Shown: positions 34,375-43,584, counted from the first letter of the stretch. The stretch is 64,000 bases of DNA from G965197405 sp965197405 (GCA_965197405.1 OZ240206.1:930001-994000), one strand, 5' to 3'. The notes: generated by a model from the sequence alone, not told the origin. Translations and numbers: made by a program.

Positions 34375-35283
34375 CTACTTGTTAAACTGCGAAGCGTGGG
34401 CCATCGCCTGGTCGTAGTAGTTGGATATGTAATACTCGGCAATCTCGTCCGCCGTGGTCTGCCATACCCCTTCGTGGGACATGATGTAGCTCAGCACCTC
34501 GTCCAGATACCTGATTCGATGGGGTTGGCCTATGAGGTACGGGTGAAGGGCGATGCACATGACCCGCCCGCTCTCGGCCCCTTCCTTGTAGAGTTGGTCG
34601 AACTGGGCCTTGCATACCCGCACGAAGTATTCTCCTTCGTGATTGGTCCGGAAGACGGGAACATCGTTTAGCTCTATGGAATAGGGCACGGAGACCAGCT
34701 TGCCCGAGGCCACCCTGATGGGCACGGGTTGGTCGTCGTGCATCCAGTCGGTGTGATAGATGAGTCCCGCTTCGGCCATCAGGTCCGGGGTACGCTCCGA
34801 GCCGGTGATGGCGGGGCCCAGCATACCCTTGAGCTGCTTCCCCGTGTGGCGGGCCAGGGTCTCTATGGAGTCCCGGTAGAACTCCCTCTCCTGCTCCTCG
34901 GAGTAGGTGTAGAGGTAGCGGGTGTTGTAAATCCCGTGGCTCATGTAGTCCCAGTCCCTCTGCACCATAGCCTCCCCAATCTCGGGGTAGTGCTCCAGCA
35001 CAGCCAGGTTCAGGGACACACAGCACTTGATCTCGTGCTTGTCCAGCACCCCCAACATGCGCCAGAAGCCGACGCGGTTGCCGTAGTCCCGGTATGCAAA
35101 CCCCTGGGCGTCGGGGTAGGGAGTCCGGGGCCAGGGGTCGCGAAGGCCGTCGAACTCGGGCATATATTCATAATGCTCGATGTTGGGCGCTATCCAGAGG
35201 GCGACGCGGGCGCCATTGGGCCACTTGATTACGGGACGGTCAATGATGGGGCTGTAGTCTACTCGGTCTGAGGGTGACGTCAT
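34375..35283 (-). CDS. PuuE-like polysaccharide deacetylase family protein (copy 2)
   Basis: The start is ATG 35283 (MTSPSDRVDYSPIIDRP) after AAGGAGG, giving 302 residues. The longer frame to 35496 reads into the amidohydrolase gene and is rejected. PDAQGFAYRDYGNRVGFWRMLGVLDKHEIKCCVSLNLAVLEHYP, DYMSHGIYNTRYLY and LHPYLIGQPHRIRYLDEVLSYI give the PuuE-like pattern. Expected chemistry is hydrolysis of an amide in a small molecule such as allantoin or a related ureide, but the true substrate is unknown. Its stop is near the repeat element; its start is 72 bases from the amidohydrolase stop on the same strand. Confidence 0.9.
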   Translation of the reverse strand: MTSPSDRVDYSPIIDRPVIKWPNGARVALWIAPNIEHYEYMPEFDGLRDPWPRTPYPDAQGFAYRDYGNRVGFWRMLGVLDKHEIKCCVSLNLAVLEHYPEIGEAMVQRDWDYMSHGIYNTRYLYTYSEEQEREFYRDSIETLARHTGKQLKGMLGPAITGSERTPDLMAEAGLIYHTDWMHDDQPVPIRVASGKLVSVPYSIELNDVPVFRTNHEGEYFVRVCKAQFDQLYKEGAESGRVMCIALHPYLIGQPHRIRYLDEVLSYIMSHEGVWQTTADEIAEYYISNYYDQAMAHASQFNK

Positions 35284-35354
35284 GGGAAGGCGCCTCCTTG
35301 TCAGAGTATGGGTCAGAGTATGGTCTTTTGGGCACGCTACGAGTCTTCCGGGAC

Positions 35355-36479
35355 CTAGCCGAGGCGGTATATCCTGGCCGCGTTTTGGCCCACAATCTTG
35401 GCCTTCTCTTCCTCGGTGCAGTCGGCCAGAATCTCCCCGATAATCTCGCGGCTCTTGGGGAAGGTGGACTCCTGGTGGGGATAATCGGAGCCCCACAGGA
35501 GGTTGTCCACGCCTATGATATTACGCAGCTTTATACCGAGGCCGTCTTCCTGGAAGCCGAGAAACACGTTGCGATGGAAGAAATCGCTGGGAAGCATGTG
35601 CCCCTTGAACTGGTACGAAAGAAACTCGATGGGCCTGTTCGTATAGTTGTAGTCCAGACGGTCCAGGAAGTGGGGGACCCACGATAGCTCCTGCTCGACG
35701 GACCCCACCTGAAGCTTCGGGTAGCGCTCGAATACGCCGCTGTAAATCATGTGGGCAATGGACACCCTCACCCAGTGGTCCACGTTGCATATCAGACCCA
35801 GCTGGATGTGCTGGAAGTCCACAGGCTCCTGGCCGGGGCCTATGCGATTTGTGCCGATGTGGAGGCTGAGGGGCATTCCCAGGTCCTGGGCCGCGGCCCA
35901 CAGTGGCTCGTACTCCGGCAGGTCGTAGGACCTCGCCTCGGGGGGATATATGGTGATCATTGCCCCGATGAGACCCATCCTGGCGCACCGCTCCAACTCC
36001 TTCACCCCGGACATTACTTCGTCCGTGTTGAGCATGGCGATGCCCTTGAGCCGGTCGGGGAAGGGCTTGCAGAACTCGGCGAGCCAGTCGTTATAGACCC
36101 TGAAGATGTCCGTCAGCAGCTCGCCGTCCGAAACGCCGGTGTAGAACTGCAGTCCGGCGGTGGGATAGAGCAGGCTCACGTCAATCCCGTCGGCATCCAT
36201 ATCTTTTACGTGCTCCTCCGGGATATAGCCCCCGGGCCGGACGTCTTCCATCGTGGCGACCTGGCTGAGCTTCTCCGGCTCCTCGAACCTCAGACCCGCC
36301 TGCGCTCCGGCGAAAGCGCCCATGCCCTGGACGCCATCGGTAACCCACCAGTCGGAGCCGTTATCCACACGAAGGATACGCGGGGCGCGGTCTCTGAACC
36401 TGGGTTCGACCCTGCTCGTCCACAGGTCCGCAGGCTCGACCACGTGGTCGTCCGACGATATGATTCTGTAGCTGGCTAT
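35355..36479 (-). CDS. Amidohydrolase-2 family protein, probable AUA start
   Basis: The frame contains the family start ASYRIISSDDHVVEPADLW, where Asp-x-His (DDH) is the first metal site of this TIM-barrel family. No ATG, GTG or TTG lies upstream of DDH before the in-frame stop; the first canonical start (GTG 36443) would remove it. An AGGAGG stands six bases before an ATA codon at 36477-36479, which gives a 374-residue protein that aligns from residue 1 with the paralogue at 61144. Later motifs are PLSLHIGTNR and LLWGSDYPHQEST. Relatives are ACMSD-like decarboxylases and hydrolases. It is upstream of the deacetylases and may share their transcript. Confidence 0.85.
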   Translation of the reverse strand: MASYRIISSDDHVVEPADLWTSRVEPRFRDRAPRILRVDNGSDWWVTDGVQGMGAFAGAQAGLRFEEPEKLSQVATMEDVRPGGYIPEEHVKDMDADGIDVSLLYPTAGLQFYTGVSDGELLTDIFRVYNDWLAEFCKPFPDRLKGIAMLNTDEVMSGVKELERCARMGLIGAMITIYPPEARSYDLPEYEPLWAAAQDLGMPLSLHIGTNRIGPGQEPVDFQHIQLGLICNVDHWVRVSIAHMIYSGVFERYPKLQVGSVEQELSWVPHFLDRLDYNYTNRPIEFLSYQFKGHMLPSDFFHRNVFLGFQEDGLGIKLRNIIGVDNLLWGSDYPHQESTFPKSREIIGEILADCTEEEKAKIVGQNAARIYRLG

Positions 36480-36787
36480 TCCGGTCCTCCTGTACGGGCC
36501 CCATTTCGTGCAGCAGTCCCCCTGGCATCTTGATCATGGAGCTACAGCTAAATGGGCCTTGGTCTTCAACGTTGGATCAGGCATGTACGGCGCTTTGAGG
36601 CAGCCTATCGCCGGTAATTATGGTACAGGCGCGACCAGGGTGTGTCAACATAGGCTTCCACCCGGCTTCTCTCGCTGTCATGCGGGGGCGGGTGAAAAGC
36701 TGATAAGGCATGGGCAAATCCCTCGCATGGGCCGCGAAGTTCGCGCCTGGCCTTTCACGGAATCAGGAGATACTGTGCAATATATAG
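36480..36787. other. Intergenic, upstream part of SBP leader
   Basis: There is no gene here. From about 36690 the sequence GTGAAAAGCTGATAAGGCAT and later GGCCTTTCACG are repeated almost exactly upstream of the second SBP gene (about 39000-39066), so the whole promoter region was duplicated with the gene. Confidence 0.5.
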
Positions 36788-36853
36788 CAGCTAGCTGCGA
36801 AGTTGCCAACGAATCTCAAGCCATTGACAAACAGATAAAATTTCTGATAGCTT
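36788..36853 (+). promoter_or_regulatory. Conserved promoter/operator of SBP gene 1
   Basis: A palindrome CAGCTAGCTG (36788-36797) lies exactly 36 bases before a TTGACA -35 box (36824-36829), followed after 18 bases by a weak -10 (TAGCTT). The same site-to-box spacing recurs before the other two SBP genes. A GTGGAC/GTCCAC hairpin follows at 36872-36890 in the leader. Confidence 0.65.
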
Positions 36854-36923
36854 GTAGCTAATTAGCGAAGAGTGGACAAAGCCCGTCCACCAGAGAGGCC
36901 CACCGCACCGGGGAGGTATCGAC

Positions 36924-38888
36924 ATGACGTACTCTTGGCTCCTGAAGCCCAAATGGCTGGTCTTCATCCCTTTGCTTGCAGTCTTGGCGGTGGTAGCCGT
37001 CGCCTGTGGAGGGGATGAGGACACGCCCACGGCCCCCGCACCCACCACCACCAGCGCCGCGCCGGAGCCTACCGCCGTACCGGAACCCACGGCTATGATG
37101 GAGCCCACGGCCCCCGCACCTACGGCCACCAGCGCCGCGCCGGAACCCACCGCCATGATGGAGGCCACGGAGGCCGCACCGGAGCCAACGGCCATGATGA
37201 GGGGCACGCCGGTAGCGATACCCACCCCAACCACCATACCGGAGTTCGCCGGGATTGTGCCCAAGTATGGCGGCATCATGACTGCAGAAGCGGCGGTTGG
37301 CTCCCCTAGCACCTGGGACCCTCACACGGCGGTGTACCTGGAGGACATCCAGGTGATTGGCCCGATGTACACCCAGCTGCTTGAGTTCAACCCGCTCAAC
37401 GAGAACGCATATGATGAAGGCGACATCCTCGGCGAGCTGGCCAGGGCCTGGGAGGTGGACGGCGACGGTGTGACCTACACCTTCTACCTGCGCGAGGACG
37501 CCGTCTTTTCCGATGGCGAGAGAATAGATGCGGATGATGTGGTGTGGAGCTTCGATAGAATAATAGAGCCCGGAGCAATCCGGCCCCAGACGGGCAAGCT
37601 GAGGCAGTACATAGAGCTGGGGTCCATCGAGAAGGTGGATGATTTCACGGTAAAGCTGCGCACGGCATACCCCTCGCCAGCCTTCATCCCCTTCGTAGCC
37701 GTGGACTATATGAAGGTGCTGCCGAAACATATACTCGATGGGACGGGAGTAGACCTGAAGCTCTTTGAGAACCACACCGTGGGGTCCGGGCCATTTCTGG
37801 CCGAGGAGAACCAGCACGGCGTAAGCTCAAAATTCAGAAAGAACCCGAATTACTGGAAGGAAGGCCTACCCTACATGGACGGCTACCACGCCTTCTACAT
37901 AACGGATAAGGGGACGGAGGTAGCAGCCTACAAGACCGAACGTATCCTAACGAGCATGGACTCCTCGAACCACCTGGATGTAGAAGATGTGGTCAAGCTG
38001 GAGAACGACCCGGAGTTTATGAGCAGGCACGACATCTTCTGGCTGGACGGGGTGGCGGGCTTCCAGTTCAACGTAAACGTCGAGCTTCCCCCCTTCGACA
38101 ACCCGGATATAAGGCAGGCGATGCACCTGGGCATGGACCGCCAGGCATACAGGGACGGTTTCGGGTTGGGGAAGTACAACGTAGCTGCGGCTTTTTCGCC
38201 GGGAAACCCCTTCCACCTGCCCGAGGAGGAGCTGGTAACGTACCCCGGCTACAGGCAACTGAACGGCGTAAAGCACCCCGACGACGTAGCCAAGGCCAAG
38301 GAGCTGATGGAGAAGCACGGGTACACGCCGGAGAACCCGCTTGAGGTGGAGTTCCTGGTCTTGCAGGTCCTCCAGTTCCTGGACGCCGCCCAACTCTTGA
38401 AGGAGCAGATGAAGCCCATCGGCTTCGATCTCCAGCTAAGGGTGACGGACTACGCCGCCGGCATCCATGAGGCGCAGGCAGGGACCTTCCAGATGACGAC
38501 GCTCGGAAGAGCAAACATGATCCCCGACCCGGATGCGGACTTCCCATCCCTCTACGGGGTCGGCAAGACGTCGAAGAACTGGTCCAGGCACTTTGACCCG
38601 GAGGTGGACAGGCTCTGGAATCTCCAGACCAGGGAGCTGGACCGTGACAAGCGCCTGGAGATCAACTACCAGATACAGCGGCGCATATACGGCTGCACGG
38701 CCCAGGGTGTTGAAGGATACCCCGAGATAGACAGAGGCTGTGTCCCCGGAAACGTTGAGTGGGTATGGGCAGCCTACTCCCACATAGTGAATAAGAAGCT
38801 CAAGACCAGGGCCGGGAAGTTCGTTCCCCACTTCAGCCTGTACACTCGCTTGAAGCACGAGCACGAGTACCTGGACGACAAATACTAG
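36924..38888 (+). CDS. ABC transporter substrate-binding lipoprotein (family 5), copy 1
   Basis: The protein has 654 residues. MTYSWLLKPKWLVFIPLLAVLAVVAVAC is a lipoprotein signal with Cys28, followed by a linker of about 75 residues of repeated EPTAMMEPT/EAT units. The SBP_bac_5 domain starts at KYGGIMTAEAAVGSPSTWDPHTAVYLEDIQV. It includes GLARAW-like GELARAWEVDGDGVTYTFYLREDAVFSDGERIDADDVVWSFDRI, PSPAFIPFVAVDYMKVLPKHI and NPDIRQAMHLGMDRQAYRDG. This family binds peptides, nickel, sugars or other solutes for ABC import. No permease or ATPase gene is nearby. The C-terminus KHEHEYLDDKY is identical in the two neighbours. Confidence 0.95.
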   Translation: MTYSWLLKPKWLVFIPLLAVLAVVAVACGGDEDTPTAPAPTTTSAAPEPTAVPEPTAMMEPTAPAPTATSAAPEPTAMMEATEAAPEPTAMMRGTPVAIPTPTTIPEFAGIVPKYGGIMTAEAAVGSPSTWDPHTAVYLEDIQVIGPMYTQLLEFNPLNENAYDEGDILGELARAWEVDGDGVTYTFYLREDAVFSDGERIDADDVVWSFDRIIEPGAIRPQTGKLRQYIELGSIEKVDDFTVKLRTAYPSPAFIPFVAVDYMKVLPKHILDGTGVDLKLFENHTVGSGPFLAEENQHGVSSKFRKNPNYWKEGLPYMDGYHAFYITDKGTEVAAYKTERILTSMDSSNHLDVEDVVKLENDPEFMSRHDIFWLDGVAGFQFNVNVELPPFDNPDIRQAMHLGMDRQAYRDGFGLGKYNVAAAFSPGNPFHLPEEELVTYPGYRQLNGVKHPDDVAKAKELMEKHGYTPENPLEVEFLVLQVLQFLDAAQLLKEQMKPIGFDLQLRVTDYAAGIHEAQAGTFQMTTLGRANMIPDPDADFPSLYGVGKTSKNWSRHFDPEVDRLWNLQTRELDRDKRLEINYQIQRRIYGCTAQGVEGYPEIDRGCVPGNVEWVWAAYSHIVNKKLKTRAGKFVPHFSLYTRLKHEHEYLDDKY

Positions 38889-38922
38889 GCCGCAGGCCTC
38901 TAGGTCAAGGACACGGAATCTC

Positions 38923-38960
38923 TGGGACCAGGCAGATGAGTCTGGTCCCAGATGTATTTT
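38923..38960 (+). terminator. Hairpin after SBP gene 1
   Basis: CTGGGACCAG and CTGGTCCCAG pair perfectly around a ten-base loop (38923-38952), followed by ATGTATTTTA. Equivalent hairpins follow SBP genes 2 and 3. Confidence 0.75.
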
Positions 38961-39095
38961 AGGCTTCTGCCGGCTTCCCCCTCTGCCATACGTGAGCTGG
39001 TGAAAAGCTGATAAGGCATGAGGTAAATCCCTCACACGAGCTTCCAGGCGGCGCCGGGCCTTTCACGAAATCAGGACATATTGTGAAATATATAA

Positions 39096-39161
39096 CAATT
39101 AGTTGTGGCATCGCCATCAAATCTCAAGCCATTGACAAATCAATAAAGGTTCTGCTAGCCT
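39096..39161 (+). promoter_or_regulatory. Conserved promoter/operator of SBP gene 2
   Basis: CAATTAGTTG (39096-39105) is 36 bases before TTGACA (39132-39137); a weak -10 TAGCCT ends at 39161. Same layout as upstream of SBP 1 and 3. Confidence 0.65.
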
Positions 39162-39226
39162 GTAGTCTGTTTGTGGAAGCGTGGGCAAAACTGTGTCCAC
39201 AGGGGAGTCCACTATATTAGGGAGGT

Positions 39227-41221
39227 ATGACCATGGGATATTCCAGGCTCCTGAAGCCTAAATGGCTGGTCTTCGTACCCTTGCTGGCAATTTTGGCGGT
39301 GGTAGCAGTCGCCTGCGGAGGGGATGAGGACACACCCACAGCCGCCGCACCCACAGCCACCAGCGCTGCACCCGAGACCACGGCTCCCGCGCCCACAGCT
39401 ATGATGGAGCCCACAGAGGCCGCACCCGAACCCACAGCCATGATGGAAGCCACCATGGCACCCGAACCCACAGCCATGATGGAGGCCACCATGGCACCCG
39501 AACCCACGGCCATGATGATGGCCACCCCGGTGGCGATACCTACCCCAACTACTATCCCAGCCGTCGCCGGCATCCAGCCCAAGTACGGCGGCATCATGCC
39601 CGCAGAGGCGGCGGCAGGCTCCCCCAGCACATGGGACCCCCACACCGCCGTATACCTGGAGGACATCCAGGTACAGAGCGGGATGTACAACCAGTTGCTC
39701 GAGTTCAACCCCCTCAACACTGACCCGTATGGCGAGGGCGACATCCTGGGCGAGATCGCCAGGGCCTGGGAGGCGTCCGACGACGGCCTGAGCTACACCT
39801 TCTACCTGAGGGAGGACGTCACCTGGAGCGACGGCGAGAGGCTGGACGCGGACGACGTGGTCTGGAGCCTCAACCGGATGATAGAGCCGGGAGCCGTCCG
39901 ACCCCAGACGGGCAAGCTGAGGCAGTACATACAGCTGGGGTCCGTGGAGAAGGTGGACGACTTCACGGTGAAGCTGAGGATAACGTACCCCTCCGCCGCC
40001 TTCATACCCTTCGTGGCAGTGGACTACATGAAGATACTACCCACCCACATACTGGAGGGGAATGAGGAAACCATAGACCTGAGACAGTTTGAATCCCACG
40101 AGGTGGGTTCCGGCCCCTACCTGGCGATGGACAACCAGCACGGTGTAAGCTCCAAGTTCAGGAAGAACGAGAACTACTGGAAGACTGGCCAGGACGGGCA
40201 GGAGTTGCCCTTCATGGACGGCTACGACGTCTTCTATATAACGGACAAGGGGACGGCGATAGCGGCGTACAAGACGGAACGTATCCTGACGAGCATGGAC
40301 TCGATAAACCACCTGGACGTGGAGGACCACGTTGGCCTGGAGAACGACCCGGAGTTCATGAGCAGGCATGACATCTTCTGGATGCCCGGCGCGGCGGGAA
40401 TGACCTGGCACATGAACGTGGAGGTGTCCCCCTTCGATAACCCGGAGATAAGGCAGGCGTTGCAGTTGGTGGTTGACCGCCACGAGATTGTGGACGGCCT
40501 TGGGCTGGGCAAGTACGACATGGGCGCAGCCTTTGCGCCAAGCAACCTCTTCGCCCTTCCCATAGAGGAGGTGCTGGCCTACCCCGGGTTCAGAGAGCTT
40601 AACGATCAGAAGCACCCGGACGACATAGCCAGGGCTAAGGAGCTCATGGAGAAGAACGGGTACAGCCCGGCAAACCCCCTTGAGGTGGAGTTCCTGGTCC
40701 TGCAGGTGCTCAACTTCGTGGACACGTCCCAGCTAATGAAGGAGCAGTCAAGCGCCATTGGCTTTGACTTCACGCTGAGGGCGTCGGACTACGCCGCCGG
40801 GGTGCATGACATGCAGGCGGGGACCTTCCAGATTGTGACGGCGGGAAGGGCGAACATGATCCCCGACCCGGATGCGGACTTCCCCTCCTTCTACACGGAC
40901 ACGACGAAGAACTGGTCTCGCCACGTGGACCCTGAGGTGACGCGGCTGTGGAACCTCCAGACGCGTGAGGTGGACCGAGACCAGAGGGAGGCGCTGAACC
41001 ACCAGATACAGAGGCGTATATACGACTGCACGGCCCAGGGAGTAGGAGACAGACCGGTCATAGACATGAGCTGTGTGCCCGGGAACATCGAGTACATGTG
41101 GACGGCCTTTGCGCAGATAGTGAACAAGAAGATAAAGACGCTGGCCGGACCCTTCATTCCCCACTTCAGCCTGTACACGTCCATGAAGCACGAGCACGAG
41201 TATCTGGACGACAAGTACTAG
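39227..41221 (+). CDS. ABC transporter substrate-binding lipoprotein (family 5), copy 2
   Basis: This 664-residue paralogue of the preceding gene starts at ATG 39227 or at the in-frame ATG 39233 (GGGAGGT lies before both). The signal peptide (SRLLKPKWLVFVPLLAILAVVAVAC) and linker with EPTAMMEAT units match copy 1. The binding domain is KYGGIMPAEAAAGSPSTWDPHTAVYLEDIQVQSGMYNQLLEFNPL and continues through NPEIRQALQLVVDRHEIVDGLGLGKY. A small insertion (KTGQDGQELPFMDGYDVF) distinguishes it. Differences lie mainly in the central ligand-contact regions, so the three copies may bind different solutes. It has its own promoter and hairpin. Confidence 0.95.
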   Translation: MTMGYSRLLKPKWLVFVPLLAILAVVAVACGGDEDTPTAAAPTATSAAPETTAPAPTAMMEPTEAAPEPTAMMEATMAPEPTAMMEATMAPEPTAMMMATPVAIPTPTTIPAVAGIQPKYGGIMPAEAAAGSPSTWDPHTAVYLEDIQVQSGMYNQLLEFNPLNTDPYGEGDILGEIARAWEASDDGLSYTFYLREDVTWSDGERLDADDVVWSLNRMIEPGAVRPQTGKLRQYIQLGSVEKVDDFTVKLRITYPSAAFIPFVAVDYMKILPTHILEGNEETIDLRQFESHEVGSGPYLAMDNQHGVSSKFRKNENYWKTGQDGQELPFMDGYDVFYITDKGTAIAAYKTERILTSMDSINHLDVEDHVGLENDPEFMSRHDIFWMPGAAGMTWHMNVEVSPFDNPEIRQALQLVVDRHEIVDGLGLGKYDMGAAFAPSNLFALPIEEVLAYPGFRELNDQKHPDDIARAKELMEKNGYSPANPLEVEFLVLQVLNFVDTSQLMKEQSSAIGFDFTLRASDYAAGVHDMQAGTFQIVTAGRANMIPDPDADFPSFYTDTTKNWSRHVDPEVTRLWNLQTREVDRDQREALNHQIQRRIYDCTAQGVGDRPVIDMSCVPGNIEYMWTAFAQIVNKKIKTLAGPFIPHFSLYTSMKHEHEYLDDKY

Positions 41222-41254
41222 GCCGAGGGCCTCCAGGTCAGGGACACGGAATCT

Positions 41255-41284
41255 CCGGGGCCGGGCGTATGAGCCTGGCCCCGG
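41255..41284 (+). terminator. Hairpin after SBP gene 2
   Basis: CCGGGGCCGGG pairs with CCTGGCCCCGG (41274-41284), with one G-U. A second stem, GGGTCGTGACGC/GCGTCACGACCC, follows at 41295-41325. Neither has a long T-run, but the position matches that of the other SBP genes. Confidence 0.6.
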
Positions 41285-41294
41285 ACGCGTTTAT

Positions 41295-41326
41295 GGGTCG
41301 TGACGCTTCCCCCGCGTCACGACCCC
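41295..41326 (+). terminator. Second strong hairpin after SBP gene 2
   Basis: A perfect 12-bp stem (GGGTCGTGACGC with GCGTCACGACCC) with a seven-base loop, followed by CTTCAGTT. A related stem (GGGGCCTGACG/CGTCAGGCCCC) occurs at 43855-43885 after SBP gene 3. Confidence 0.55.
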
Positions 41327-41434
41327 TTCAGTTCCCTCGTTTCTAGGCTGGGTGCAGCCCTAGCCTTTTCTCCTACCAGTCTCCAAGACTCGCCGGGTCT
41401 TTCATAAAATCAGAAGATATTGTGAAATATATAG

Positions 41435-41500
41435 CAATTAGTTGTGATGTTGTTATCAAATATTAAATCATTGACAAATCAATAAAAATTCTGATAGCCT
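41435..41500 (+). promoter_or_regulatory. Conserved promoter/operator of SBP gene 3
   Basis: CAATTAGTTG (41435-41444) is 36 bases before TTGACA (41471-41476); a weak -10 (TAGCCT) ends at 41500. GCGGACAAAAGCCCGTCC forms a leader hairpin at about 41521-41538. Confidence 0.65.
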
Positions 41501-41572
41501 GTAGTCTATTCGTGAGAGAGCGGACAAAAGCCCGTCCACAGGAGAGATACACTATATCAGGGAGGCATCGCT

Positions 41573-43543
41573 ATGACGTATTCCTGGTTACTGAAGCCCA
41601 AATGGCTGGTCTTCATATCCCTGTTTGCAGTCCTGGCGGTGGTGGCTGTCGCCTGTGGAGGCGATGAGGATACGCCCACTGCCCCCGCGCCCACCCCCAC
41701 CAGCTCCGCACCGGAACCCACGGCCGCCACTGCGCCCGAACCCACGGCCATGATGGAGGCCACCGAGGCCGCACCGGAGCCCACGGCTATGGTGGAGGCC
41801 ACCGAGGCCGCACCGGAGCCTACGGCTATGATGGAGGCCACCGCTGCACCCGGACCCACAGCTATGATGGCGGCCACCCCAATGGCGATACCCACTCCAA
41901 CTACCGTGCCGGAATACGCTTCGCTCGAGATCAAGTACGGTGGCGTTCTACCCGCACAGGGCGCCGCAGGATCGCCCAGCACCTGGGACCCCCACCGGGC
42001 CGTATACCTGGAGGATATTCAGATCATCGGTGGAATGTACAACCAACTGCTCGAGTACAACCCCCTCAACTACAGCGCCTACGACGAGCTTGACATCCTG
42101 GGCGACGTAGCCAGGGCTTGGGAGGTAGGCGAAGGCGGCTCGGCCTACACTTTCCACCTCCGTCAGGACGCAATGTGGACCGATGGCGAGAGAATAGATG
42201 CGGACGACGTAGTGTGGAGCATCAACAACATCATACAGCCCGGAGAGCCCAGGCCGTCTACGGGTAAGCTGAGGCAGTACATAAAATCAATAGAGAAGGT
42301 GGATGACTTCACGGTAAAGATAAACCTGCTGTACCCCTCGGCAGCCTTCATACCCTTTGTGGCCGTTGACTACATGAAGATACTGCCTGAGCACATAATG
42401 AAGACGGGGATAGACTTACAGCTCTTTGAGAACCACACCGTAGGCTCCGGTCCCTTCCTGGCCGAAGACAACCAGCACGGGGTTAGCTCCAAGTTCAGGA
42501 GGAACCTCAACTACTGGAAGGAAGGACGTCCCTTCATGGACGGCTACGACGTCTTCTACATAACGGACAAGGGGACTGAGATAGCGGCGTACAGGACGGA
42601 GCGAATCCTGACGGCTATGGACTCCGTGAACCACCTGGACGTAGAGGACAGCATCAAGCTGGAGAACGACCCGGAGTTCGTAAGCCGGCACGACATCTTC
42701 TGGATGTTGGGGGCGGTAGGCTTCCAGTACCATATGAATGTTGATGCCACTCCTTTCGACAATCCGGATATAAGGCAGGCCTTCCAGATGGCCCTTGACC
42801 GGCAGGCGCTTGTGGATGGCTTTGGGTTGGGGAAATACGCCATGGCAGCGGTCATGGCACCCAATAACCCCTATGCCCTCCCCATTGAGGAGGTCCTGGA
42901 GTACCCCGGCTACAGGCAGATGAACGGCCAGAAACACCCCGATGACATCGCCATAGCCAAGGAGCTTATGGCGAAGCATGGCTACAGCGAAGAGACTCCC
43001 CTTGAGGTGGAGTTCCTGTGCCTGCAGCTCTTCTTCTACGTTGACGGGTGCCAGGTTGTGAAGGAGCAGATGGTCCCCATAGGCTTCGACTTCAAGCTGA
43101 GGCTGACGGACTACGCCGCCGGCGTCCACGACATGCAGGCGGGGAACTTCCAGATAGTGACGGGCGGGAGAGCGAACATGATTCCCGACCCCGACGCCGA
43201 CTTCCCGGCGCTATACCTGGAGGGGACCAAGAACTGGTCTCGGCACGTTGACCCGGAGGTGACCAGGCTGTGGAACCTGCAGACCAGGGCGCAGGATCTC
43301 GCCGAGCGCAGAGAGATCAACAAGCAGATACAGTACCGTCTCTACCAGTGTACAGCACAGGGTGTAGGAGGGATGCCCGACATAGACAGGTCCTGTATCC
43401 CGGGGAATGCAGAGTACATGTGGGGGGCCTTCACTCAGATAGTGAACAAGAAGGTCAAGACGGCGGTCGGGCGATTCGTCCCCCACTTCAGCCTGTACAC
43501 GTCGCTGAAGCACGAGCACGAGTTCCTTGACGACAAGTATTAG
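41573..43543 (+). CDS. ABC transporter substrate-binding lipoprotein (family 5), copy 3
   Basis: This 656-residue protein is the third tandem paralogue. Signal peptide MTYSWLLKPKWLVFISLFAVLAVVAVAC is nearly identical to copy 1. The linker has the longest run of EPTAMMEATEAAP units. The SBP_bac_5 domain includes KYGGVLPAQGAAGSPSTWDPHRAVYLEDIQIIGGMYNQLLEYNPL, DADDVVWSINNIIQPGEPRPSTGKLRQYI and NPDIRQAFQMALDRQALVDGFGLGKY. Extra Cys residues occur in FLCLQLFFYVDGCQVVKEQ, which the other copies lack. The C-terminus is again KHEHEFLDDKY. No permease genes are visible on either side of the cluster. Confidence 0.95.
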   Translation: MTYSWLLKPKWLVFISLFAVLAVVAVACGGDEDTPTAPAPTPTSSAPEPTAATAPEPTAMMEATEAAPEPTAMVEATEAAPEPTAMMEATAAPGPTAMMAATPMAIPTPTTVPEYASLEIKYGGVLPAQGAAGSPSTWDPHRAVYLEDIQIIGGMYNQLLEYNPLNYSAYDELDILGDVARAWEVGEGGSAYTFHLRQDAMWTDGERIDADDVVWSINNIIQPGEPRPSTGKLRQYIKSIEKVDDFTVKINLLYPSAAFIPFVAVDYMKILPEHIMKTGIDLQLFENHTVGSGPFLAEDNQHGVSSKFRRNLNYWKEGRPFMDGYDVFYITDKGTEIAAYRTERILTAMDSVNHLDVEDSIKLENDPEFVSRHDIFWMLGAVGFQYHMNVDATPFDNPDIRQAFQMALDRQALVDGFGLGKYAMAAVMAPNNPYALPIEEVLEYPGYRQMNGQKHPDDIAIAKELMAKHGYSEETPLEVEFLCLQLFFYVDGCQVVKEQMVPIGFDFKLRLTDYAAGVHDMQAGNFQIVTGGRANMIPDPDADFPALYLEGTKNWSRHVDPEVTRLWNLQTRAQDLAERREINKQIQYRLYQCTAQGVGGMPDIDRSCIPGNAEYMWGAFTQIVNKKVKTAVGRFVPHFSLYTSLKHEHEFLDDKY

Positions 43544-43584
43544 GCCCTATCACCCATCACCCGCCGGCTGAAGCGCAAAAATCC

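Noticed and set aside
34375..35496. Longer start of deacetylase copy 2
   Set aside because: The added 71 residues come from the amidohydrolase gene in another frame, and a good ribosome site lies before ATG 35283.
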